A stretch of 64,000 bases of DNA, from contig JABAKD010000030.1 of assembly GCA_012845835.1 (NCBI GenBank), positions 186,001 through 250,000 of the forward strand, in the 5' to 3' direction. The first letter of the stretch is position 1. Each line of letters opens with the position of its first letter. The DNA comes from Undaria pinnatifida (lineage: Eukaryota > Sar > Phaeophyceae > Laminariales > Alariaceae). The translations under genes were made by a program, and so were the position numbers. Below are positions 1 to 10,400 of this stretch, in pieces. Under the pieces are notes generated by a model that was not told the DNA's origin, searched no databases, and was given only the letters and a program-made list of their open reading frames with translations.

Positions 1-602
1 TTTGTCGTATTGTGTTTTCCACTAGAAGCAAGAGCGCTACGGCGTTGCCGCGGTGTTTTTTTTTCTGATATGATAACAAGTACAAGGTATGTACCAGGTA
101 TTATATGTGTTATCTTCATTTGTTTTGTGAATTTAACCCCGCATGTTGGGACTACGTGCATGCATGTTGATTCGATATTCGTTGTTTTGTGGGAACCTGC
201 CTTACTCACTGGATATGATGCACGCGTGTTTCATGGGTGTCGACTTTCAACTTCGAACGTATGCATGCGTGTTTTGTTTCGTTGCGTTGATTTCATTAAT
301 GCATGGATGTCGTTGTTTTGTTATGCAGACTCTTGAAATGAGTGCGTGCTACCACTGTTGGTTTTCTTGCAAACGAAAGCGTGTTTTGTTTCGTTGTGTT
401 GATTTTTATAAATACATGCTTGCGCTTGTTTCGATCTGTTTATGCCGGCGTGGGTGATTGCCTTTTTGTTGCGTTGTACTTGGTACTGGTATTCGTTTGT
501 TTTCATGATATTATTTCACACATATTGTTGTTTTGTTGTATTCATTAATTTTCTCACGATTGTCCTTTTTGCGTAAACTGTTTTCTCGCTTGGCCGCCAC
601 AG
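1..602 (+). other. Probable intron of the left-edge gene, with a diverged TG-rich repeat
   Basis: No convincing exon. A T/G-rich phrase (GTGTTTTGTTTCGTTG followed by a TTGATTT and an ATAAAT/ATTAATGCATG block) recurs near 268-305 and 378-420, with a weaker copy near 520-555. This looks like a decayed tandem repeat inside the intron that precedes the two terminal-exon copies. Confidence 0.4.
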
Positions 603-699
603 GCTTCGCGAGCGTATGTACGTTTCCTACAAGCACAAGATAGAACCAGGCACCGACCCGGCCCCAGTCCCGGCGGCTCCGGCGCCAGAAACGGTTTGA
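603..699 (+). CDS. Alternative or relic terminal exon (first copy)
   Basis: A CAG-type acceptor (AG at 601-602) is followed by one leading base and an open frame: L-R-E-R-M-Y-V-S-Y-K-H-K-I-E-P, then a short Pro/Ala tail ending at TGA 697-699. The first 15 residues and the splice phase match the next exon at 751, so the two read as duplicates of one exon start. If spliced at the weak donor near 694 into the exon at 751 the frame would be lost. It therefore fits an alternative last exon or a dead copy better than a constitutive internal exon. The upstream exons lie left of the window. Function unknown. Confidence 0.5.
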
Positions 700-750
700 T
701 TTTTTCTCAGAATTTTCTCCTTTTGCCCCCCTTGGCTTTTCGCCACTCAG

Positions 751-1174
751 GCTCAGAGAACGCATGTACGTCTCCTACAAGCACAAGATCGAACCGGCGT
801 CTCCTGCTGCGGTGGCGGCGGCGGCAGCAGCCGTAGCCGCGCCCGATGCGGAAGCTGCCGAAGAAAAAAAGCCCGAGAAACCGAAGGAGGAAAAAAAGGA
901 GCCCAAGGGTGGCGGTGGTGATGGTGGAGGAGACAAGCCACCGAAAGATAAGGAGGGCAAGAAGAAGGAGAAAAAGAAGGAGTCGGCGCCGCCGCCCCCT
1001 CTTTCGCCGGACGAGGACGGGGCAGTGTATTGGCAAGGGTATGGACCGCCGCCGGGGCAGCAGTACTCTCAGCCTCCGCCGCCCCCGGCTGCGGCCTTGG
1101 GTCCGCCCCCTGCTGCTGCCCCGAAAACGAGCCGCATGCAACCGTACTTGGACATGCTGCAGGATGTGTTATGA
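751..1174 (+). CDS. Terminal exon of an unrecognised gene, Lys/Glu- and Pro-rich tail
   Basis: The acceptor CAG at 748-750 has a pyrimidine-rich tract. One leading base is followed by L-R-E-R-M-Y-V-S-Y-K-H-K-I-E-P and then about 120 residues of low complexity: an Ala run, a Lys/Glu-rich stretch (KKPEKPKEEKKEPK), a Gly/Asp stretch, a second Lys-rich block, and a Pro/Gln/Tyr-rich stretch (GYGPPPGQQYSQPPPPP). It ends ...SRMQPYLDMLQDVL, stop at 1172-1174. The C-terminus looks like a disordered charged tail with a short amphipathic end. I do not recognise the family. The gene starts upstream of the window, so this entry is only its 3' end. Confidence 0.65.
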
Positions 1175-2639
1175 TGCGGAGGCTTGCGGGGGGGGCGGCG
1201 ATGGGGCGCTGCGTGTTGGGGGGGGGGGTGTTGGTTGGTTGGGGCGGGGGGAGGGGGGGGGCAGAAACTTTTGATTACAAGAGCTGCTTGAACTGGAGAG
1301 GGACGGACTTTGTCGCGGTTGTCGGGGCACTGGGTGATGGATCGCTTTGTCCAGACTATCTGGGAAGGGGAGAGGGGAGCAGGGGCTAATTGTGTATTGG
1401 TAGCTGAGGCTGCGCGGATTGGCAGAGAGGAGGCGGAGGCGGAGATGGACCTTGTGGTGTCGTGTTGGGGGAACACTCGGGTGAACCGCACTGGTGTGTG
1501 TACGCACGTAAGTAGGGCTCGGGGGTTCGCTATATGCGGCGCCCAGCACATTCATGCACACAGTAAGTAAGGCAAGACAGGTTGTTGCTGTATTACTATA
1601 GTCAGGGTGAACGAGCATGAGAACGGGGAGGGGAGGGGGCAGTGACTCGTGGGCAGCTTTTCGCTGGAGGCCGATGGGCAGCTGAAGACCCATGGATTTA
1701 CCGTGCGACGTTTGTTATGCGAAGTGTAGCACTACCCACTAGACTACTGCGTCCCTAAGTAGTGACTTGTAGCCTAGTGGATTGCGCTACAGAACCAACG
1801 TGCGATTGTGGACGGGATGGGGCAGGCCCGCTCGCTAGACGGCGTGTCGACGGCTGTGACGGCGCAAACCAAAGCGCACGATCTCAGGTTAGTTAAGCAA
1901 GCGACGCAAGCTGGGTGGAATGACCAAAGACCCTCGATCCCGTGTTCGTTCGGCAAGCGACGCGAAATCTGCTTGCAGTGAAAGACACGCGACCCCGTGC
2001 TGCGGGCAAGCAACGATGTGCAAGCTGCGTTAGGGCTAGACAGAGCACGAGAGATAGGCCCCACGATCGGTCCTGTTCGTGGTTAGTGCGAGGGATAAGT
2101 TGGTGGGAGGTGACAAATTGATGTACCCTTCCTTCCTTTTGGATATTCTTTTTCGGCGATAGATAGGAAAAATGTTGGGTGCCTCCGGTGAAGGGGGGGG
2201 GCGGGGGTGAACTTTCGCGTAGCCTGGAGGGACCCCCGAGTTTGGTTTTGTATTTTGGGGAGGGATTTCCGAGGAGGATAATAGGTCTAGGGGGCGAGCG
2301 AGACTTCCGCACGTTATTTTTTCCATTCCATTTTTGTTTTTCTGCAAAATAATGTTGCGTTTGTGAGGTGCGGCGGGGGAGTTTGGTGTCTATATTTTTC
2401 CGGGTTTTCGGCCGTGGTGCGTACGTAGTGTTTTGACATTCATTCATGTGTGGTCAAGAGGCCAAGAAGTCAAGTCAGTCAAGTCGAGTCTTGAGGTAGA
2501 AAAAACCTTTAGTAAATTACGAAACTTAGGCTAGTACCAACGCGTCTGTCTGTCTCTGAACGGAAACGTTCGGCACAACAGAATCGATTGATCTTCAGGA
2601 TATGTTTTTGTGGTAGCAAGCATAACGTTCCCAAGTTCC

Positions 2640-2700
2640 GGGGGGGGGGGCGGGGGGGGGGGGCGGGGGGGGGGGCGGGGGGGGGCGGGGGGGGGGGGGC
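2640..2700 (+). repeat. Poly-G tract
   Basis: About 60 bp of runs of 6-13 G separated by single C residues. It can form quadruplexes on the + strand and is a likely site of length variation or assembly error. Confidence 0.9.
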
Positions 2701-4669
2701 GTAGATGTGACGGGGCGTCTTGTTTTCGTTGCGCGTAACGCCAGAAAAGTGCATTTTATAACAATAAGGAAAGGTCGTTTCTTTTGTTGTAAGACAATCG
2801 TCATTTTTTTTGCGTCAAACCCCATGTAGGTGCTGTTTGTGTGTTGTTCCCGCGTAACATGGTGCCCTGTTGCTACATACAGTACGTGTTTTTTTTTTAT
2901 GATTTAACTATTTGGTGTATCCCGAGGAAATAAATCGTGCTGACGAGGGGAGCGAGGTTTGATTTAGAGAACGTTCGAAGCAAAAGCCTGCCTTTGCATT
3001 TGGCTCGCTGAAGAAAAAACGTGGGCTTCTTTTGCAGTGGGCATTTTTTTTGTTTTTGTTTTTTTGTCGACGTGCGACAGACAAGAAAGAGAGCGCGAAG
3101 AAGTATTGGCGTGTTATATATAATGGTCATGTTTCTATATATTAGTCATGTTTTATATATTTATGTTTTATATCGTGTTTTATATATTGATGTGTAAAAT
3201 AACTACACGTCGTTTGTGGTGCGAGCGACACTGTGCGGTAGACGTTTTTTTAGGAAGCTCGACCCACGAGGCACGAGGTCGTCGATCGGTAGGGGGGATT
3301 GCAGAGGTGGGGGGGGGAGGGGATTCGCTGGGCATCATTTCAGCGAGAGATGGCGCGATGTGCCTGCGGGGGGGCGCGCACTTTGTGGAGCTATTTCAGC
3401 GAAAGATAGTGCGTATGTGCGTCGAAGGTTGTTAACTTTGGGGCATCCCCGCACTAGGTAAAAGAACGCCCTTTCTTCCACTCCGGCGGCATAACGAGCA
3501 TGCTCGATGCGGTCAAGATGTCAAATAGGGCGACTTCCGAGATTGGACGAGCCTACTCGATCCGGTAGTGTATCTCGTAGGTAAAATATTGGTTGGGGAT
3601 AGTAAGACGGCTCGAACGTTGGCACACGTTTTTAGAGCTGCTCCACGGCCGTGTGTGTGCTGTGCGTGCGTGCTGTGCGTGCGTGCGTGCGATTGGCGCT
3701 GGGGCTGAAGAGTTGACTGAAGTTAAGGTGTGCGCTGCCTGTGTCGGGGGGGTTAGCGTTTCACCTCGGGTGGTCGATTTGATTCATGCCTTGGGCGTCT
3801 TCTGCTTCTGTTGTTCCGTCCACTTGCCTGTCTCTGTCCCAATTAATTTTATGCCGGGTATACCAGAGTTTACAGTTTTTTTCCCCGTCTCTTGGTCTTG
3901 TGCACCACACACGCACGTCACACATTGCCGGCCAGCACGCGTTGTGTGGGTGTCTGCACCCGCTTATGGTCTGTTGGGACTCCCGAAGCCTCACGTTCGG
4001 CATGTGTAGTACCTGGGGTCTGACCACTGGAATGATATATACGGGACATGGATTACTATCGTGACGTTGCTACTGCCAGTATTGGTTCGTAACATCCCCA
4101 CGTACCACTCCTGTTCATAGCACTCTCACGTACGTTGTAGTTGTACCATCTTACTGCCGTGACTATCCTGAACTGCATTCTAGGATAATGTCCTGCTCAA
4201 CCGGTCGTTCAAAAAACAACGATTAATACTCCAAGGCACCCGTCCCTGTTATGGCTTTACGCATTAGTGCCAGGCTTCATTTCATGTACCAGTAGTATGT
4301 ACCACGGTGCCCCAATGGTTCATGCACCACCTGAACCATTGACTAACGCAAGAACTTGCTTACCCTTCCCGTCAACCCTAAAGCAAGTCTTTTTTTGTCC
4401 GCAGTAAAGTATGCATGCGTGGCGTAATGAGATGAAGACGTTACCAGGTACAAGGTACAAAGTCGCTTTCATGCAGTACTTCCTTTAGAGGGAATCACCT
4501 CCAAAAATGTAGATTCGAGAATAATATTGGGTTTTTTGTTCGTTCGTTCGTGACCGCTTTGCTCACTCGTATTATACGATTAGGGGATTCCTATCGAATT
4601 TTTGCTTATTGGGATTCTTGGTCCTCGCCACACTGCGATGCAAGCGCCCACTCCATTGGTCTCATTCCA

Positions 4670-6330
4670 TCACCTTGCTGACCCTCACGAAGTTTCAGCT
4701 CCTTCCGGCGCCGCTTGTGTTGTTGTTTTTCTCACATTAACTTGTCAAAAATCTAGAGTCCGTGGTCACACAAAAGTGCTGAAGCCCGAGGAAGATCCGA
4801 AAAACCAAGTGGAATCAAAATTCGTCTGGGAAATACTACGCTTTCCCGCCTAAAAACGCACGATACGGAAAAAGGCGCACAAGTGAAAAGGTCCAATGTG
4901 CAGACTGAACTCACATGGCCGCGGGTATCCACTCAACTACAGCATAGAGTTCCCCCGTTCCCACAACTAACCAACTCGCGGCTACAAACTACAGCGGTTG
5001 GGCTGCCTGCACCGTACGAACCGCACGGTAATCGTGAGTATAGACGAACGCGCCTGCTGTCTGGAGTGCTGTCAGAGTGACGACCCGGGGGCATGCAGTG
5101 AAACAAGAGCAACGGAATCCAAAACCACAGTACAGATACCAATGATCGCCCCACCTTCCCGAGCTATTTGATAGGTTGCAGCGCAGCTACGACGCCCGTG
5201 CCTGAAAATTGAAAATTGCGGCGGGTCGTTCCCCGTGAAGGGTATACAACGCTTCTACAAACTCTACAAAAAACAGTGACGTAAGTAACATGTTGTACTA
5301 CTGCCTCGTAAAAATAACCCTAAAAAAAAGAAAAAAAGACGATCGCTGCTGCTCTCATGATGACGATGTGCGTGCCGGTCGTGGGTCTCCGTGTGCCATC
5401 CTCCTGCTGTGGTCCTCCGTGGCCGCCTCATCGCCTTAGCTCACTCGGCCCGCTCCTTCGTACTTGCTCTCGTTCACACTCAATTCCAATCGGTTCCCCT
5501 TCTCCCCCGTCCAAAAAAAAACAAAACGCTCCATGCAGTTTGCGGTGCTGATCTGAAAAACAAAAATTCTCGTTCAGGGAGAGTTCAATCCGTCTCTTCC
5601 CCGCCCGTCGACGGCCAGTCGCCCTCCTCCTTCGTCGTCGAATCCAGCCTCCTGCCGGCGCAGTCCCCTCCACGCAAACCGAGACTGCGCCGTAGCATGG
5701 CTCGTGGTGGCGCCTGCCTCCGCGCACGAGCATCCCGATTAAGCATTGCTGCTCCGCCGCTGCTGCCTAAAAAGACGCGCGAATCGTAGGTGACCGTGCC
5801 TAACGCACCACGTACGACCCAACTCTACCACCACGCCTAAGCCTCGCGGCCACACGCAGCAGCAAGAAGGTATCACTCCTTGAGGGTGAGTCCGGCCTTA
5901 CATCCGCCAGAAAGACTCCCCCCACTCGCTACAAGCCTGCTAGGGCATGCTTCGCAGCATGCCTTACCGAGGCGGCAAGGGGGAACGAAGAGTGTATATT
6001 TATGTGGCTCAGTCGGCAGCGCGCGCTTCTTGGATTACCAGGTAGACACTTGTAGCGCAGGGATGTAAACAACACTTGGTTTCTATACGTTTTGCCGTCC
6101 CTCTTTCTCCCTCACCGGCTCAAACTCTTCAATCAGGCTCTGCAATCACCACGTCAACCTGCCACCCTGCGACTCCAACATGGCCATATTTCTTCACCTT
6201 TCTGACCCTCACGAAGTTTCAGCTCTTTCGGCGCCGCTTGTGTCTAGTTGGTTGTCTGGTTCAGTCGGCAGCGTGCGTGTTCGCGGATAATACTTGTAGC
6301 TGCACGGAGTTGTAAACATGATTTTGGCTT
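4670..6330 (+). repeat. Cluster of diverged repeats, one with a tRNA-like box A
   Basis: A phrase beginning TGACCCTCACGAAGTTTCAG and running into GGCGCCGCTTGTGT occurs at about 4678-4730 and 6201-6245. A second pair, CAGTCGGCAGCG...CACTTGTAGC..., occurs at about 6010-6075 and 6263-6325. A third pair (CACCGGCTCAAACTC / CGCCGGCTCGAACTC ... CTCTGCA) occurs at about 6108-6180 and 6473-6540. The second pair carries TGGCTCAGTCGG, which fits the RNA polymerase III box A consensus, but no box B follows, so these are at most SINE fragments. Confidence 0.45.
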
Positions 6331-7349
6331 CTACAAGTTCCTGTTGGTTAAATGGCACTATCTTTTTTATACCACTCAGTCACAGTGACTCATAGCCAAC
6401 AACAAATATACGTTGGGGCTTGAGCACTCAGCCTCTTCTGCATTATAACAATCAGTCCCCGCCCCTCCTCCTCTCTCGCCGGCTCGAACTCCCCACTTAC
6501 GCTCTGCAGTCGTCACGTCCACCTCGCCCACAACACACTTCCCGCGTATACACTATTTTGTGCGTGTGCTGAAAGATCCATACATCCCTCTACCTGTGAG
6601 ACCCAGGGATGCGCCCAGGATATCCCCTGGCGGTCATAAATGTCCATATACCACATCACCGGAATCGAGCTAGCAGGGCTTTATTGTCCACAGGACCCGG
6701 TATCCACCCCCATAGAAAATCAACCCTCTTAAGGACAAGCAATCCGGGTGGCTTATTCGTGTCGCCGATGCTGTAACCGTCACTTTTGTTCCGCGCGTAT
6801 CTTCCCTCTCAAATCCAAAGGCCGGTGGGTCTACTACAATCGTATTAATAGCTGGTTGGTGCGTCTTCAAGCGTTCTTTACCGCAGAAAGGCGCGCTACG
6901 AGCAAAGTCGCGCCGTTTTCAACATAATATGGGGCTTTTCCTTTCTTCGCTTCAGTCACGGTATTTTTTTACTCTAGACTTTGCTTAAATAGCTCCAGTC
7001 TTCATTAACCCTCTATTACTCGTTATACTACAGCAAAAAAATTGTCCCACACAACTTTCAAGCAATATGACCCCCTTTTTGTATATAGCACACACACTAC
7101 AAATTTCGAGTAATATGGCCCCCAAAAGCGCAGGTGATTTTCTGAAGAGGTAAATTAACGGAAACGGGGATACTGCAGCTGCAGCAGCAGCAATGTTGCG
7201 GGACAACACCTACGTTGGTGCACACGTTCTTTCGCACCAACTCGCATAGTTGTAAGATACATGAGGACCAACAAAATAATAACCAATGTATGGATCAACT
7301 ACCCGACCATTTGTCATACTTCGTGCTACAGCAGCAGCCCCAGTCAACT

Positions 7350-7483
7350 TCAAGCACAATCGCTCTCCGACATCGACCCCTTGGAGGCGGTGGTGCTCGA
7401 ACCCGGACACTTTTCGCAAGTCCACATGCCCGTCTTGTCTGCGTAGAACCCCAGCGCGCATGGAGTGCACTCCGGATCGCCGG
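7350..7483 (-). CDS. Exon 26: GCC2/GCC3 repeat, last recognised exon
   Basis: Acceptor ATATCCAG, two leading bases give Ala with exon 25. Reads GDPECTPCALGFYADKTG, then WTCEKCPGSSTTASKG and SDCA followed by TGA at 7350-7352. S-x-x-D-C-x-C normally runs on into another module, so a weak donor (GTGCTT, about 7354-7359) and further exons downstream are possible. As it stands the protein would end without a membrane anchor. Confidence 0.7.
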
Positions 7484-10400
7484 CTGGATATATAACAACA
7501 AGAGGGTGGGTGGGCGGGCGGGCATTCAGCGACCAGCAGTTGTGCCCTAGCAGAACTGCATTGTACAGAAAGAAGTGGAAACCCTCATTCTAAATAATTT
7601 GGCCCCGAGAAAGGGGTGCAGCTAAAAGGGGTAACCCTTTTTACTTGATTCTAGTATATCGACCAACAGCAAGAGGTTCGATATACCCTTTTGAGGCCCG
7701 TTTACATCGGCCAAGAAGAGATTCGCGATACGATCAACCATCTGAGAAGGGCCTGCAGCATGCTGCAGTAGTATTGATAGCATCAGGATGTGGTGCGCGT
7801 ATAGGTCGTGTAGCTCCTACCGTTGCGCTTTGAACACACCTTCAGTGAACACACTAAAGTAGTGTTCAAATTTGTTTTTCACCATTTTATTTTTACCAAG
7901 CTTAACATATAAAGTGTGAACACACCCTCCACCCAGCGTCCCGGGCTGCTTCGTTTGACGGATTCCGGAATCGCCACCTATTTTCGTCGATTTTCCCTTT
8001 GAAGCCCCACCCTTTTTGCACCGCACTCCCGATATGGGAACAAAACACTTGGAGTTAGACTATGATAGAATAATGTTAGGACTTGGAAATGGGTTAAGTG
8101 AAGGTAGCGAGGGGCAGGCTCTATGTTACTACAATTGCCGATACTATTATCCTCATCATGACCGCTGGGCGAAGGAAGGAAAAGGGGGCTCACGGCTGCA
8201 AACCTATCCGCACGCAGTTGTTGTGGGTCGGGACGATTGATGTGAAGGGGTGGTGCTATGGCAATCTCGCGCTTGGAGCTTAGCAAGGCGTAATATTTCG
8301 GGCGTGGATATGGAATAAAGAGAGCTTCACACGCCTTTAAAGGCGTGTGCGTATAAGGAAATGGGGGTGGCGATCTTGCCCCATCCGCTCATGTCGTTCA
8401 GTTCTATCCGTAGCTAGCGGGGGTAATACAAAGAGCTTCTCTTAAGACAAGCGTGTGAACATCGTGAAACCTGCTTAGTAGAGAGGCCTGCAAGAAGGTG
8501 GCCTGTGTGAAGGAATTCGAGTCCGTTTGACCACTGGTCAAAGGCTAACCAACTGCCTACACAAACCAAGCCTTACAACACTCTCTCCTCATGGAACGGC
8601 GTGATATCAGGTCGGCCGGATGAACGGGCGGGGGTGTCAATATGCACGCGGTTCCAGTTGCTGGGGACGACGGGAAGAACATTTTTCACGTTCGACATTG
8701 GGAAAGCCGTAAAAATATATTTATTGTAGATGGTGGTATTCAAACCCACGGCCCTAAAGTCCATTGTCTGTAGACGACGCCATTGGTTAAGGGATTAGAG
8801 GTCATTAGTGCGTTTGACCACTGGCAAAAAAAAAAAAAATTGCCTACCCAAGCCAAGCCTTGTAACACTGGTGTCTGCTATCAGGTCCCGTCTCATTTAT
8901 AGCAGTGAGCGTATGTGTGAAATGAGCCCAAAAGTATGGAAAACTTGACTCAATATTTTGGTCAGAAGGATGAATAACCAACTAAGGCTTCGTGCGAGGC
9001 AAGAAAGTGTAGGTAAGCAAGAGAGCTTGTGGGAAGGTTCGACGCGGAGAGCGTTATACGGAGCTAGCTAGAAAATGGGAGATCCTACACGTACGCAGGT
9101 CTAGAAAATACGAAGTTACACGAGCAGAGGAGAGGACGGACACACAACTTTGAAGAAGTAGTGCTGGGAAGATATGCAGTAAAGCAACGGCTGAAGCTGT
9201 TTCGATGACGAGTTCTTATGTATATATCTTGGAGCGTAACTATTTTAGAACCACATACCTTCCGCGAATGTCCCCATGTCGCATGGTTCGCACGGGTACT
9301 GCCCCGCCTCGGAGATGAACCCTGGCGGGCACTCAGAGCACTCCCAGGCACCAAAGTTAGAGGTCCAGCCTGAGGCGGGGGAGGCGAATCGCAGGAGCAA
9401 CGGTGGCGGCGGGGTCGAAATTATTGCGAGAAGAGATCGTTGAGGTGGCGACGGGGTCGGAATTAAATTGTGTGAGGAGGCGCTAAGGAAACGGCACGAG
9501 AGCGAGAAGAACCGACTGGCATCTTTTGGGCGGGAATTGACTAATGCGCAGCCGGTCGTCGTCGTCGTCTTGCGCAGACTACGGCAAGACAGGCGGCTTC
9601 TCCGTGCTGTAGAGCGGTGTTATCGTCGCCTTTCGTGTGCTAAGCATAGAGCCAATGGCGATGCGCCACCCACCAAAAAAGACATTGCAACTACTGACGG
9701 TTGTGGTAGGCACATCCGTTTACGTCAAGCTAAACGATGTTGTTGATGACGCTGCTGTTGTTGTTGTGGCTGGTGTTTGTGTTGAAGTCCTGAAAAAGCA
9801 CGTCAACACGAGTACAAACAATCCCACTACTATCCTGTTCTCAATATCGCAGAATGGAGAGCAAAAGAACTGCGTAAACCGCCCCCCCTCGCATCGACGG
9901 CCTAAGAGGGAGAAGGTAAGATGAGCGAAACATTTAATGTAACATGGAAGAAAACGTACTGAGCGCCCTGATGTTGGAGGGGCCTCTGTTCGCAGTAGGA
10001 ACGGTGCTCTGTCTCGAAGGGGATGCGTGGTCAACGGTCAAATGACTGAGGCGAGCAACAAATGAATACCCCCCCCCCCCGGGCACCCCCCGCTTCACCA
10101 CACTCCAAAACCCCATGTCCATGTCCTGCCGACAACGCCATATTTTAAGGTATCAGGCATTAGACTAATTACCATACAACACGCAAGGACAAACGCTGCG
10201 GTAGGGAGGGGGGGGTCCCTTTTTTCGCTGCTGGATTTGAGCTATCATATCATATCATATCATATCATAGCATATTTTCATACTATCATGCTATCATACT
10301 ATCATGCTATCATACTATCATGCTATTATACTATCATACTATCATACCATCGTATTATCATACTATCATACTATCATACTATCATGCTATCATACTATCA

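Larger units (their letters stand above)
1175..7349. other. 6.2 kb without a recognisable gene
   Basis: Only short unrelated open frames are present. The stretch holds long G tracts (about 1183-1260 and 2640-2700), T-rich stretches, GT-rich repeats near 3655-3700, and a set of mutually similar repeats between 4.6 and 6.6 kb. Further 3' exons of the large minus-strand gene could be hidden here, because its last recognised exon ends in a motif that usually continues, but I found none. Confidence 0.5.

Noticed and set aside
8715-8790. A minus-strand GTGGGTTTGAATACCAC that resembles a tRNA T-arm.
   Set aside because: No matching acceptor stem, D-arm or anticodon arm at the right spacing.
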